A stretch of 51,914 nt of DNA from an uncultured Roseburia sp. (GCA_910577925.1 CAJTOI010000014.1:37174-89087), one strand, 5' to 3'. Positions 32,214-41,108 are shown, counted from the first letter of the stretch. Notes: generated by a model not told the origin, from the sequence alone. Made by a program: numbers and translations.

Positions 32214-32281
32214 AAGCTCTCCTCTGCAAGAAATGTTTATCTTAAAAGCAGTATACCACAAAACAACAGCTCATTATAGTG

Positions 32282-32313
32282 CAATTCGTACCGCAGGCCG
32301 ACAACTCGTACCG
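32282..32313. promoter_or_regulatory. LytTR-type direct-repeat operator
   Basis: CAATTCGTACCG (32282-32293) and CAACTCGTACCG (32302-32313) match at 11 of 12 positions and are spaced by 20 bp, about two helical turns. This is the layout of LytTR regulator sites. On the minus strand a TATAAT at 32273-32278 lies beside the repeats in the place expected for an activated promoter of the RR/HK genes; on the plus strand they lie 65 nt upstream of the GH3 start codon. Confidence 0.7.
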
Positions 32314-32377
32314 GTTTCAAAGAAGGCCCCTTTTTTGTGTTAGGTTAAGAGGTATCAAATCAAAGGAGGGAAATCAT

Positions 32378-35233
32378 ATGATTTCGGTAAACTGGAGCGA
32401 TGTCGTAAGCGTACTCAGGATGTGCGGGCCGTATCTGGCAGCAGCCGCTGCAGTCATTGTAATCGGCATAGCGGTCATCGTGCTCTGCAAAAATCAGGCA
32501 GTGAAAACAAAGAAGCTGGTGCGGGGAAATGCGGCGATTGTAATGATTGCCGCGGCTGCAGTGATTTTAAACATGGTCTGCGCAGGGCCGCTGTCGACAC
32601 TGCTGACGCTCAGCACGCAGGCGAGCGGGAATGTGACGGAGAAGACAACAGAGCAGTCAAACGAGGACTGCCGGGCGATTGCGGCGGAGGGAATCGTGCT
32701 GCTGGAAAATGACGGGCTGCTTCCGCTGTCGGAAAACAAAAAGCTGAATGTGTTCGGGTGGGCAAGTACAAACCCGATTTACGGGGGTTCCGGAGCGGGA
32801 GCGCTCAACGACCTGTACGAGCGGGTGTCGCTTCTGCAGGGACTGGAAAATGCGGGATTTGAATTAAACAGTGAGCTTACGGAGCTGTATACGGGGCTTG
32901 GATGGGAAAGAGCGGCATACGGTTCGGACTGGAGTCTGCCGGAGGTTCCGGCAGCGGATTATTCGGAAGAGCTGCTTGGCAATGCAAAAAAGTTTTCCGA
33001 TACGGCGGCAGTCGTTATTGCGCGCTGGGGCGGAGAGGGAAGTGACCTTCCGACCGATATGACGGCTGCGGCCTACACAGACAATTCGACGGAGTATGCG
33101 GACTTTACGGAAGGGCAGCATTATCTGGAACTCAGCAAGACAGAGAAGGATATGATTGACATGGTCTGTGCCAATTTTGAAAATGTGGTGCTCATCTACA
33201 ACGGACTTTCCACGTTTGAGCTGGGGGTTGTCGAAGATTATCCGCAGATTCGGAGCGTTCTCTGGTGTCAGGGGCCGGGACAGACCGGATTTGACAGTCT
33301 TGGAACGATTATGAACGGTTCGGTCAATCCGTCCGCAAAGACGTCGGACACATTTGTATACGATTTGACGGCAGCGCCGACATGGAACAATTTCGGTGAT
33401 TTCCGGTATGACAATATGCAGGAATTTAAAATTGACGAGAGTGACCCGTATGTCGGCGGGGCGATGCCCACTTTTGTAAATTACGTGGAGGGTATCTATG
33501 TCGGGTATCGTTTCTATGAGACGGCTGCGCAGGAAGGATTGATTGATTATGAGGCAGCAGTGCAGTATCCGTTTGGCTATGGGTTAAGCTACACGACCTT
33601 TCAGCAGGAAATAGAATCATTCTCGGCAGAGAACGGTGAAATTACACTGGATGTAACGGTGACAAATACCGGGGACACGGCGGGAAAAGATGTGATTGAG
33701 GTGTATTACAATCCGCCTTATACAAACGGAGGCATCGAGAAAGCGGCTGCAAATCTCATTGCCTATGATAAAACGGAGGTCTTAAAACCGGGGGAGAGTC
33801 AGACGCTTTCCGTCAGTTTCAAGGCGGAAGATATGGCGTCCTATGACTACCAGAACTGTGGATGCTATGTTTTGGAACAGGGAGATTATGAAATCAGCAT
33901 CAACAGAGATTCCCATACGGCGCTTGACGCCGTCACATATACGGCAGAGCAGGATGTGATTTATGATGCGTCCAATGCCCGGCCCTCGGACAGGACGGCA
34001 GCCGTAAACCGGTTTGGATATGCCGACGGACATCTCACGTATCTTTCCCGCGCCGACGGCTTTGCAAATTACGTTGAGGCAATCGCCGCGCCGGAAAGCT
34101 TATCGATGCCGGAGGATTTGAAGAAGGGTTTTATTGTCACTTCCAATTACAAAATGCCGAAGGATGAAAACGCCGCGATGCCTGTAACCGGAGCGCAAAA
34201 CGGCATTATGCTCGCGGAGCTTCGGGGTGCGGATTATGAGGATGAGCGCTGGGAAAAACTGCTGGACGAACTGACAATTGATGAGATGCAGGATATGATT
34301 GCGCATGCGGGTTTCCAGACGGCGGCTGCTGAAAGCGTGGGAAAGGTGTCTACGGTAGACTGTGACGGACCGTCTGCAATCAGCAATAATTTTACCGGGG
34401 CAGGCTCTGTCGGATTTCCGTCCAATGTAATGATCGCATGTACCTGGAACGATGAACTCGCATACAGCTACGGTTCCGACATGGGAAGGATGACCGCAGA
34501 GCTCGGCGGTTCCGGCTGGTATGCGCCGTCTATGAATCTTCACAGAAGCGCGTTTGGCGGGCGTACATACGAATATCCCTCGGAGGATCCGGTGCTGTCC
34601 GGGAGAATGTCCGCGAAGGCGGTAAGCGGCGCTGCAGAGCATGGCGTGTACGCATATCTGAAACATTTTGCAATGAATGAGCAGGAGACAAACCGCTGGG
34701 TGATGCTCTGTACCTGGGCAAACGAACAGGCAATGCGGGAGCTTTACTTAAAGCCGTTTGAAATCTGTGTGAAAAACAGTCCGGCTTCCGCCGTTATGTC
34801 CTCTTTTAATTATATAGGAAATGTGTGGGCAGGCGGGAATTACGAGCTTCAAACGACACTGCTCCGCGACGAATGGGGATTTAAAGGTTTTGTCGAGACG
34901 GATTACTTTGCCGGCTCCTTTAATATGAATGCCGACCAGGTGATTGCAACCGGCGGTTCCTGCTGTCTGTCTACCTTTGATGTGGGGACAAACTATGTGT
35001 CTGATACCAATGATCCCACTTCCGTACAACATATGCGCACAGCCTGCAAAAACATATTGTACACTGTGGTAAACAGCAATGCGTATGCGCAGGATACGGC
35101 GGTTACGATGGCCGGGTGGATGAAGATAATGTTCGGGATCGATGCCGTGCTCGCGGTGTTTTTGCTTCTGTGGGAGGCGGTGTTGTTAAAAAATTATCGA
35201 AAGGAAGAAATTGTAGTTTCCGTGGAATCTTAA
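32378..35233 (+). CDS. Membrane-anchored GH3 beta-glucosidase-type enzyme with swapped domain order
   Basis: A 951-residue GH3 protein. Order along the chain: two N-terminal membrane segments (about residues 16-36 and 51-73), the GH3 C-terminal domain first (LLENDGLLPL...NPIYGGSGAG, with the likely acid/base E220 in GGEGSD), then a fibronectin III-like domain (NTGDTAGKDVIEVY), then the catalytic barrel (LTIDEMQDMIAHAG... KHFAMNEQETNR ... GFKGFVETDYFAG, nucleophile D842), and one C-terminal membrane segment. In common GH3 enzymes the barrel comes first. Positive loops place the catalytic part outside the cell. ATG at 32378 follows AAAGGAGGG. It is divergent from the LytTR system, which probably controls it. 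Substrate is unknown. Confidence 0.85.
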   Translation: MISVNWSDVVSVLRMCGPYLAAAAAVIVIGIAVIVLCKNQAVKTKKLVRGNAAIVMIAAAAVILNMVCAGPLSTLLTLSTQASGNVTEKTTEQSNEDCRAIAAEGIVLLENDGLLPLSENKKLNVFGWASTNPIYGGSGAGALNDLYERVSLLQGLENAGFELNSELTELYTGLGWERAAYGSDWSLPEVPAADYSEELLGNAKKFSDTAAVVIARWGGEGSDLPTDMTAAAYTDNSTEYADFTEGQHYLELSKTEKDMIDMVCANFENVVLIYNGLSTFELGVVEDYPQIRSVLWCQGPGQTGFDSLGTIMNGSVNPSAKTSDTFVYDLTAAPTWNNFGDFRYDNMQEFKIDESDPYVGGAMPTFVNYVEGIYVGYRFYETAAQEGLIDYEAAVQYPFGYGLSYTTFQQEIESFSAENGEITLDVTVTNTGDTAGKDVIEVYYNPPYTNGGIEKAAANLIAYDKTEVLKPGESQTLSVSFKAEDMASYDYQNCGCYVLEQGDYEISINRDSHTALDAVTYTAEQDVIYDASNARPSDRTAAVNRFGYADGHLTYLSRADGFANYVEAIAAPESLSMPEDLKKGFIVTSNYKMPKDENAAMPVTGAQNGIMLAELRGADYEDERWEKLLDELTIDEMQDMIAHAGFQTAAAESVGKVSTVDCDGPSAISNNFTGAGSVGFPSNVMIACTWNDELAYSYGSDMGRMTAELGGSGWYAPSMNLHRSAFGGRTYEYPSEDPVLSGRMSAKAVSGAAEHGVYAYLKHFAMNEQETNRWVMLCTWANEQAMRELYLKPFEICVKNSPASAVMSSFNYIGNVWAGGNYELQTTLLRDEWGFKGFVETDYFAGSFNMNADQVIATGGSCCLSTFDVGTNYVSDTNDPTSVQHMRTACKNILYTVVNSNAYAQDTAVTMAGWMKIMFGIDAVLAVFLLLWEAVLLKNYRKEEIVVSVES

Positions 35234-35239
35234 AGAGTG

Positions 35240-35270
35240 CGGCTGCCGGGTTTTGGCAGCCGTAATTTTT
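35240..35270 (+). terminator. Terminator of the GH3 gene
   Basis: CGGCTGCC (35240-35247) and GGCAGCCG (35255-35262) form a perfect 8-bp stem with a 7-nt loop, followed by TAATTTTTT. It is just after the GH3 stop codon. Confidence 0.9.
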
Positions 35271-35379
35271 TATGCGGGACCGAAAAACGGGAAATCCGCA
35301 TGTAGCTGTCATAAAATCAGTAAAATATGCCGCTCGGTGTCAGGATTGTTGTGGTATTCTAATAGCAGGAGGTGAGAAA

Positions 35380-36276
35380 ATGTCAGACAGCCGTTTGTTT
35401 AAAATTCTATATTATCTTTTGGACAGAGAACGCGCCACCGCTCCCGAGCTGGCGGAAGCGTTTGAAGTTTCCGTGAGAACCATTTACCGTGATGTGGAAG
35501 CGCTGAGCAGCGCCGGTATTCCGATCTGCGCCGAACCGGGAAGGAACGGCGGAATATATCTGCTGCACGGTTTTGTTTTAGACCGGGCAGTCTTATCGGA
35601 AAACGAGAGGCGGGAGGTGCTGACGGCGATACAGAGTATATCCGCCGCAGGGTATATTTCCGGGAAAGAAATCCTGACAAAGCTGTCGGCCGTTTTCCGT
35701 GTAAATACGGAAAGCTGGCTCGAAGTGGATTTTTCGCGCTGGGGGAAAGACGCCTGTGACAACGCAAAGTTCGAACGGTTAAAAGAGGCAGTGATCCGGC
35801 ATAAGGAAATAAAGATTGTCTATGAAAATACGGGCGGAGAGAGAAGTGAGCGCACCGTTTGGCCGCTGAAGCTGTCGTACAAATCAAAAGAATGGTATCT
35901 GAAAGCCTTCTGTCTAAAAAAGCAGGATTTCCGTTTATTCAAATTAAATCGTATTTTAAGAATCGAATTGTCGGAGCGGACATTTGTGCCGAGACCATAC
36001 CCCGAGCCGCAAGACAGTCCGCGGCAGTCTTATCCGCGGATTGTCCTTCTGTTTTCGAAGGAAATTGCGTACCGTGTCTATGATGAATTTGACGAGACGC
36101 AAATTGAATATCAGGAAAACGGCGGCTTGATTGCATGTGCCGAAATGCCGGTCGATGCGTGGCTGGTCGGTTATCTGCTTTCGTTCGGGACACAGGTGGA
36201 AGTTCTTGAGCCGACGTATCTGAGAGAAGTTTTGGCCGCGCAGGCACAGGCAATTTATGAAAAAAACAAACCCTGA
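35380..36276 (+). CDS. WYL-domain transcriptional regulator (YafY type)
   Basis: A 298-residue regulator with an N-terminal winged helix-turn-helix of the DeoR/HTH_11 type (RLFKILYYLLDRERATAPELAEAFEVSVRTIYRDVEALSSAGIPI), followed by a WYL domain. The WYL-region signature is WPLKLSYKSKEWYLKAFCLKKQDFRLFKLNRI. ATG at 35380 follows AGGAGGTGAG. Such proteins often bind small ligands or nucleic acid and control stress and defence genes. It is 85 nt upstream of, and co-directional with, the ClbS/DfsB-like gene, which may be its target or partner. The gene ends with a small hairpin (CCTGACA-GAGGA-TGTCAGG at 36272-36290). Confidence 0.88.
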   Translation: MSDSRLFKILYYLLDRERATAPELAEAFEVSVRTIYRDVEALSSAGIPICAEPGRNGGIYLLHGFVLDRAVLSENERREVLTAIQSISAAGYISGKEILTKLSAVFRVNTESWLEVDFSRWGKDACDNAKFERLKEAVIRHKEIKIVYENTGGERSERTVWPLKLSYKSKEWYLKAFCLKKQDFRLFKLNRILRIELSERTFVPRPYPEPQDSPRQSYPRIVLLFSKEIAYRVYDEFDETQIEYQENGGLIACAEMPVDAWLVGYLLSFGTQVEVLEPTYLREVLAAQAQAIYEKNKP

Positions 36277-36361
36277 CAGAGGATGTCAGGATATGTGTGT
36301 TATATTAAAGAAGATGATACCAAAGGGACACACATGAAAGTTCAAAAAAAGGAGAAGTACG

Positions 36362-36904
36362 ATGGGAAGACCGGTTACAAAAGCGGACCTGATGCGCGCT
36401 GCCGAACATAATTACGGCAAATTGAACACGATTATTTCGGGATTGACGGAAAAAGAATTGTCAACGGAATTTGATTTTTCCGGTGACGAGAAAAAGAAAG
36501 AGGCACACTGGAGACGAGATAAAAATCTCCGGGATATCCTGATTCATTTGTATGAATGGCACCGGCTTTTGCTGGACTGGGTAAAAGCGAATCAAAACGG
36601 AGAAAGTCAGCCGTTTTTGCCCAAACCGTTCAACTGGAAAACATACGGCGGCATGAATGAGGAATTCTGGAAAAAACATCAGGCCACATCGCTGGAAGAG
36701 GCAAAGGAGCTGCTGGAAAAAACGCACGGCGAGGTACTGCGTCTGGCGGAAACCTTTTCCGACGGGGAGCTGTTTTCAAAAGGCGTGTACAAATGGGTCG
36801 GGGGAAGCACACTGGGGTCCTATTTTGTCAGTGTTACGGCCAGCCATTACGACTGGGCGGCAAAAAAGCTGAAAGCGCATATAAAAAACTGCAGGGAGAA
36901 ATAA
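36362..36904 (+). CDS. ClbS/DfsB family four-helix bundle protein
   Basis: A 180-residue protein of the ClbS/DfsB (former DUF1706) family. Motifs are MGRPVTKADLMRAAEHNYGKL at the start, RDILIHLYEWHRLLLDW, and the C-terminal TLGSYFVSVTASHYDWAAKKLKAH. The best known member, ClbS, protects producers of colibactin by hydrolysing its cyclopropane; other members have unknown roles in DinB-like helical bundles. ATG at 36362 follows AAAGGAGAAG. Upstream (36291-36361) lie inverted ATGTGTGT and ACACACAT elements. It follows a WYL regulator. No colibactin-type biosynthesis gene is in the window, so a self-resistance role is not supported and the substrate is unknown. Confidence 0.85.
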   Translation: MGRPVTKADLMRAAEHNYGKLNTIISGLTEKELSTEFDFSGDEKKKEAHWRRDKNLRDILIHLYEWHRLLLDWVKANQNGESQPFLPKPFNWKTYGGMNEEFWKKHQATSLEEAKELLEKTHGEVLRLAETFSDGELFSKGVYKWVGGSTLGSYFVSVTASHYDWAAKKLKAHIKNCREK

Positions 36905-36947
36905 GTGCTGCTTTTGCCGCCGCAGTGGGAGCAGTATGGGGAAGAAA

Positions 36948-37586
36948 TCAGTAACCGCACACTTCCCCGATTAAGATGACTTTAATCCGCCCCTGAATGC
37001 CGCTTCTTCTTGTGATGACGACCTGATTGCAGATACAGTCGGGCGAAAGGCAGTCCGCACAGACGCCGGTTGCGGCGCAGGGGGTATTTTTGCCGAGCCG
37101 TTTGCAGTTCATCGGCGTGGCGGTGTTATGTACGCGGCTTACGGCCTCCTCGACCGTCGCGGCGACTTTGTTCATTCCTGTCATGACAATCACATGCTCC
37201 GGGCCGTAGACAAGCGCGGCGACACGGTTGCCGATGCCGTCGATATTGACGAGTTCCCCGTCGTTTGTGACGGCATTTGTGCTCATGAAATAATAGTCGG
37301 CCGACAGCGCGTCGTGGTAGAGCTGCTTTTTCTCTTCGGGGGTTGCTGCGGCCGCGCGGTCGAGCAGCGTGATATCGTCTCTCGCCCGGAGCGCGTCGAG
37401 CGTGCCGGTCTCCGCTAAGGTCATGGAGCCTCCGAAAGCGACGGTGCAGCCGGCGGGGAGATAAGAGAGCGCTTTTTCCATTGCCTCCCTGGCAGTGGCG
37501 CAGTAGCAGGCTTCCATGCGGCGCTTTTCGAGATTTTTGATAAGGGTCTGTGCAAGTGTTTCATAGTGCATCTGTTTTGGATTCAT
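36948..37586 (-). CDS. LUD-domain protein (lactate utilisation LutC-like)
   Basis: A 212-residue LUD (DUF162) protein. The family pattern is clear: LEKRRMEACYCATAREAMEKAL, VAFGGSMTLAETG, DALSADYYFMSTNAVTNDGELVNIDGIGNRVAAL and GPEHVIVMTGMNKVA. A C-terminal cysteine cluster (CAATGVCADCLSPDCICNQ) suggests a bound metal or cluster. LutC-type proteins serve lactate oxidation with LutA and LutB, but neither is present here, and this short stand-alone LUD type with the TNAVTNDGE motif has no assigned role. ATG at 37586 follows AGGAGGCCCC. It is divergent from the ABC exporter across a 146-nt region with a strong hairpin. Confidence 0.82.
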   Translation of the reverse strand: MNPKQMHYETLAQTLIKNLEKRRMEACYCATAREAMEKALSYLPAGCTVAFGGSMTLAETGTLDALRARDDITLLDRAAAATPEEKKQLYHDALSADYYFMSTNAVTNDGELVNIDGIGNRVAALVYGPEHVIVMTGMNKVAATVEEAVSRVHNTATPMNCKRLGKNTPCAATGVCADCLSPDCICNQVVITRRSGIQGRIKVILIGEVCGY

Positions 37587-37661
37587 AAAGGGGCCTCCTG
37601 TCATAAAGTTTGTCAGTGAAAGTATAGCTTACTTGACTTTTTTTCTCAAGCGGATAAAATG

Positions 37662-37707
37662 ATATTGGGTCAGAAGCTGTCTGCAGAAGCTGCTTTTGAC
37701 CCGATAT
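37662..37707. promoter_or_regulatory. Long hairpin in the leader of the ABC exporter
   Basis: Arms 37662-37677 (ATATTGGGTCAGAAGC) and 37692-37707 (GCTTTTGACCCGATAT) form a 16-bp stem with two G-U pairs and a 14-nt loop. It is 25 nt upstream of the exporter start codon. No T tract follows it on either strand. It may act as an operator for a dimeric regulator or as an RNA structure controlling the exporter. Confidence 0.6.
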
Positions 37708-37732
37708 TTCAGTATGCTTCAGGAGGAAAGAG

Positions 37733-39472
37733 ATGCGTGACAATCTAAAGAAAATGATTTCTTTTTACCGGCCGTACCGGAAAATTTTCTGGGCGGACCT
37801 GTTTTTTGCGATGCTGTCTGCGGGGATCGCGCTTGTGCTGCCGCTCGTGGTGCGGTATGTGACCTACACGCTGGCCTACCGCACAAAAGAGGAGATTTTA
37901 TCCGAGATTATCGGGATTGCCCTGATTCTGCTGCTTCTTGTGGCGGTGGACTGGTACAGCAAATACTTTATCGCCAATTACGGTCATGTGATGGGAGCGC
38001 GGATTGAGTATGATATGCGCGCGCGGATTTTTGACCATCTGCAGAAGCTGTCGTTTGCTTTTTACGACAATCAGAAGGTCGGGCAGCTGATGAGCCGGAT
38101 TACAACGGATCTGTTTGACATCACGGAGCTGATGCACCACGGGCCGGAAAATATTATCCTGTCACTGATTAAGATTATCGGCGCGCTGGTGATTCTGCTG
38201 AATATCAGCCCGTTTCTGGCATTGGCGGCGTTTGCGGTACTGCCGTTTATGTTTGCATTCGCCTATTTTATGAATAAAAAAATGCGCCTTGCGTTTCGTC
38301 AGAACCGCGTGCGCATCGCCGAGATCAATGCGCAGATTGAGGACAACCTGTCGGGAATCCGCGTGGTAAAGTCTTTTGCAAATGAGGCGATTGAGAATGA
38401 AAAATTCCGCGAGGGGAACGAGGGATTTCTGTCCGCAAAGAAGAACAGTTATCACTATATGGGACACTTTTCCGCGGGCATGGGCGCGTTTACGACGCTG
38501 ATCCAGGTGAGCGTCATCGTATTCGGCGCGGTGCTGATCGCTTACGGCAGGGTGGATGCGGCGGACCTTGTGACCTTCGTGCTCTACATCAGTGTTTTTA
38601 CGGAGCCGGTGCGCACGCTGATCGATTTTACCGAGCAGTTTCAGAACGGCTATACGGGATTTGAGCGCTACAGCGAGATTATGGCGGTGGAGCCGGATAT
38701 CGCGGACAGCAGCGATGCGCTTCCGCTTAGAAATGTCCGCGGCGATATCGCGTTTGACAATGTGTCTTTCCAGTATGAGGAGGATGCGGGCCGCGTGTTA
38801 AACCATATTAATCTAAAGGTTCCGGCGGGCGCTTACATGGCGCTTGTCGGTTCGTCCGGCGCCGGAAAGAGCACGCTGTGTTCGCTGATCCCGCGCTTTT
38901 ATGACGTGACCGGCGGCGCGGTCACGATCGACGGCGTCGATGTGCGGAAGATGCGGCTTGCGGATCTGCGCAGTCAGATCGGAATCGTGCAGCAGGATGT
39001 GTATCTGTTTGTCGGCACGGTGTATGACAATATCCGCTACGGCAGGCCGGATGCGACGCGTGAGGAAGTGATTGAAGCCGCCAAAAATGCGAACGCGCAC
39101 GATTTTATCATGTCGCTGCCGAACGGCTATGAGACGGATATCGGACAGCGGGGAATCAAGCTGTCCGGCGGACAGAAGCAGCGGCTGTCCATCGCGCGTG
39201 TTTTCTTGAAAAATCCGCCGATTCTCATTTTCGACGAGGCCACGTCGGCGCTTGACAACGAGAGCGAGCGGGTGGTGCAGGAGTCGCTTGAAAAGCTTGC
39301 GGAAAACCGGACGACGTTTGTGATCGCGCATCGTCTTTCCACGATAAAGAGCGCGGAGCGGATTCTCGTGCTCACTGACGAGGGAATCGCGGAGGAGGGC
39401 GCCCACGAGGAGCTTTTGGAAAAGAAGGGAATCTACGAGAAGCTCTACAGCATGCAGTTCCAGCGGGCGTAG
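37733..39472 (+). CDS. ABC exporter, fused permease/ATPase (MsbA/LmrA type)
   Basis: A 579-residue half-transporter that works as a homodimer or with a partner to export lipids, drugs or peptides. The first 320 residues form six transmembrane helices (starting IFWADLFFAMLSAGIALVLPLVVRYV); the ATPase domain has Walker A GSSGAGKST, the Q-loop, the signature KLSGGQKQRLSIARV, Walker B ILIFDEATSALD and the H-loop FVIAHRLSTI. ATG at 37733 follows AGGAGGAAAGAG. No N-terminal peptidase domain is present. It is followed by a membrane protein 42 nt downstream. The substrate cannot be deduced; there is no partner half-transporter. Confidence 0.93.
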   Translation: MRDNLKKMISFYRPYRKIFWADLFFAMLSAGIALVLPLVVRYVTYTLAYRTKEEILSEIIGIALILLLLVAVDWYSKYFIANYGHVMGARIEYDMRARIFDHLQKLSFAFYDNQKVGQLMSRITTDLFDITELMHHGPENIILSLIKIIGALVILLNISPFLALAAFAVLPFMFAFAYFMNKKMRLAFRQNRVRIAEINAQIEDNLSGIRVVKSFANEAIENEKFREGNEGFLSAKKNSYHYMGHFSAGMGAFTTLIQVSVIVFGAVLIAYGRVDAADLVTFVLYISVFTEPVRTLIDFTEQFQNGYTGFERYSEIMAVEPDIADSSDALPLRNVRGDIAFDNVSFQYEEDAGRVLNHINLKVPAGAYMALVGSSGAGKSTLCSLIPRFYDVTGGAVTIDGVDVRKMRLADLRSQIGIVQQDVYLFVGTVYDNIRYGRPDATREEVIEAAKNANAHDFIMSLPNGYETDIGQRGIKLSGGQKQRLSIARVFLKNPPILIFDEATSALDNESERVVQESLEKLAENRTTFVIAHRLSTIKSAERILVLTDEGIAEEGAHEELLEKKGIYEKLYSMQFQRA

Positions 39473-39514
39473 AGGACGGAAAGCCAAAGGGCCTGAAGTC
39501 AGAGGAGGGGAGAT

Positions 39515-40159
39515 ATGTCAGATTTTTTAAACGGCATCAGGCGCAGGGAGAAAAGTGTCCCTGCAGCCGTGCAGATTGTGAATACAGTCGGCATTCTGCT
39601 TTTTGGCGTTGTGCTGGGTGTTTTCTCAAAGTTTTTGGACTGCACGGCATCAAACGAATTGCCGGTTCTCATCGCATATCTGGATGTCCGTAACTTTTTG
39701 GGGAGATTTCCGATCTGGATCCTGCTTGCCGTGTGCATTTCCGTGTACAGCAGTTCGCCGGTACGGGCGGGAATCAACGTGTTTGTGTTTTTTGCGGGAA
39801 TGGTCACAAGCTATTATTTATACTCAAACTTTGTCGCCGGCTTTTTCCCGAAAAGCTATGCGATGATATGGGGCGGTTTTACTGTGATATCGCCGTTTTT
39901 GGCAGTTCTTTGCTGGTATGCGAAAGGGAAAAGCGGCGTGGCGATGTTTCTTTCCGCGGGGATTCTTGCGTGTCTGTTCAATCTGACATTTTCGTATGGC
40001 TGGATGTATTTTGATATCCTCTCGCCGTTGGAATTGCTGGTGTTTCTCTGTGGGTTTGCGGTTTTAAGGCGCAGAAGCGTCAGGGAGACGCTTCTTATGG
40101 CGGGGATGGGAGTTGTGCTGGCATTTATGCTTTCTATCGCCGTGCCGTTTCGGTTCTGA
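39515..40159 (+). CDS. Unknown polytopic membrane protein
   Basis: A 214-residue protein with about six transmembrane segments (VNTVGILLFGVVLGVFS, FPIWILLAVCISVYS, AGINVFVFFAGMVTSYYL, MIWGGFTVISPFLAVLCW, GVAMFLSAGILACLF, TLLMAGMGVVLAFMLS). The N-terminus is short and basic. ATG at 39515 follows GAGGGGAGAT. It resembles small membrane proteins of unknown function in Clostridia (a DUF6518-like family is one possibility), but I do not recognise it with certainty. It is 42 nt after the ABC exporter and may be co-expressed with it. No catalytic motif is visible. Confidence 0.65.
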   Translation: MSDFLNGIRRREKSVPAAVQIVNTVGILLFGVVLGVFSKFLDCTASNELPVLIAYLDVRNFLGRFPIWILLAVCISVYSSSPVRAGINVFVFFAGMVTSYYLYSNFVAGFFPKSYAMIWGGFTVISPFLAVLCWYAKGKSGVAMFLSAGILACLFNLTFSYGWMYFDILSPLELLVFLCGFAVLRRRSVRETLLMAGMGVVLAFMLSIAVPFRF

Positions 40160-40199
40160 CAGCCCCCATCCCGCATGAAATATAATATTTGGCAGTTCT

Positions 40200-41042
40200 T
40201 TATTGTCTTTTCGCCCATGCGCTCGGCATCCAGGGATGCTCCGCTTCCACGGCGTTCGTATAGGCTTCGAGGTTGCGCATCTGCTCTGCGACATGAGGCA
40301 TATCCATGCGCTCCACCAGATTTTTGATCAGCGCTTCTCCCTCGTCTGCAAGCGCCTGTCTTGCCGCGGCGTCGGGAATCGCCGGAGTGCTCATGTGATC
40401 TTTCGGGCTGGCAAAGCAGTATCCGGCGGAACCGCTCTGATAAGCCAGCGCAAACAGATCGTTAAAGGGCGCGCAGGTCTGCTTTTCCTGATGGAAAAAT
40501 TCCGTGGTAAACGGAACGTCCGCAAGCCGTCCCATAATCTGATAGGCGCCTACGGTAATCGCATGGAAGCTGTCCATCGTCTTGAATAAATCTCTTGCAT
40601 GGTGCATCATCTGCATGGAGAGATCCATATACAGGATGGGCACGCCGGTCTCGTCGAAGAAATCCCGCACCATCGGGCTGCAGGTCATATGTGCCGGGCC
40701 GTGAAAGCTGATATAAATCTGCCGTTTGAATCCCTGGCGCAGAAGGCTGCGCGCCACGGCGCCCAGATAGTCGATTCCCTGGCGCACGCTCACCTGAACC
40801 GTCCCCCGCCCGGAGGCGGTAGCTCCGGCATAAAAATAGGGGAGGCCGGTCAGCACAAGGCCGTCGCAGCTCTCGGCCATGCGAAGGGCGTAGGCTTCAC
40901 TGATGACGGTTTCGCTGTCCAACGGCAGCCCGCCGTGCATTTCCACCGTGCCCACCGGCACGATGATAATATCGTTCTGCTCTAAATAGGCTTCCACTTC
41001 ACTGTTGATCATTTTGGGAAGAATCCTGGTTCGTAATTCCAT
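40200..41042 (-). CDS. Creatininase-family amidohydrolase
   Basis: A 280-residue metalloenzyme-fold protein of the creatininase/MftE family. Metal-site pieces are VPVGTVEMHGGLPLDSE (Glu, His, Asp) and IYISFHGPAH, in place of the usual NGHGGN loop, followed by a closing PDAAARQALADEG. The altered loop suggests a different substrate from creatinine. Start ATG at 41042 follows GAAAGGAGCTTTTT. It lies 66 nt downstream of a GPH symporter on the same strand and probably shares its transcript. The pairing of a symporter with a creatininase-like amidase or lactamase suggests uptake and ring opening of a small polar compound; the identity is unknown. Confidence 0.8.
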   Translation of the reverse strand: MELRTRILPKMINSEVEAYLEQNDIIIVPVGTVEMHGGLPLDSETVISEAYALRMAESCDGLVLTGLPYFYAGATASGRGTVQVSVRQGIDYLGAVARSLLRQGFKRQIYISFHGPAHMTCSPMVRDFFDETGVPILYMDLSMQMMHHARDLFKTMDSFHAITVGAYQIMGRLADVPFTTEFFHQEKQTCAPFNDLFALAYQSGSAGYCFASPKDHMSTPAIPDAAARQALADEGEALIKNLVERMDMPHVAEQMRNLEAYTNAVEAEHPWMPSAWAKRQ

Positions 41043-41108
41043 AAAAAGCTCCTTTCTCTGTTCGATGATCTGCCGTTTTACGTTCTTAGGGCAGATTTCA
41101 GTTCCGTT

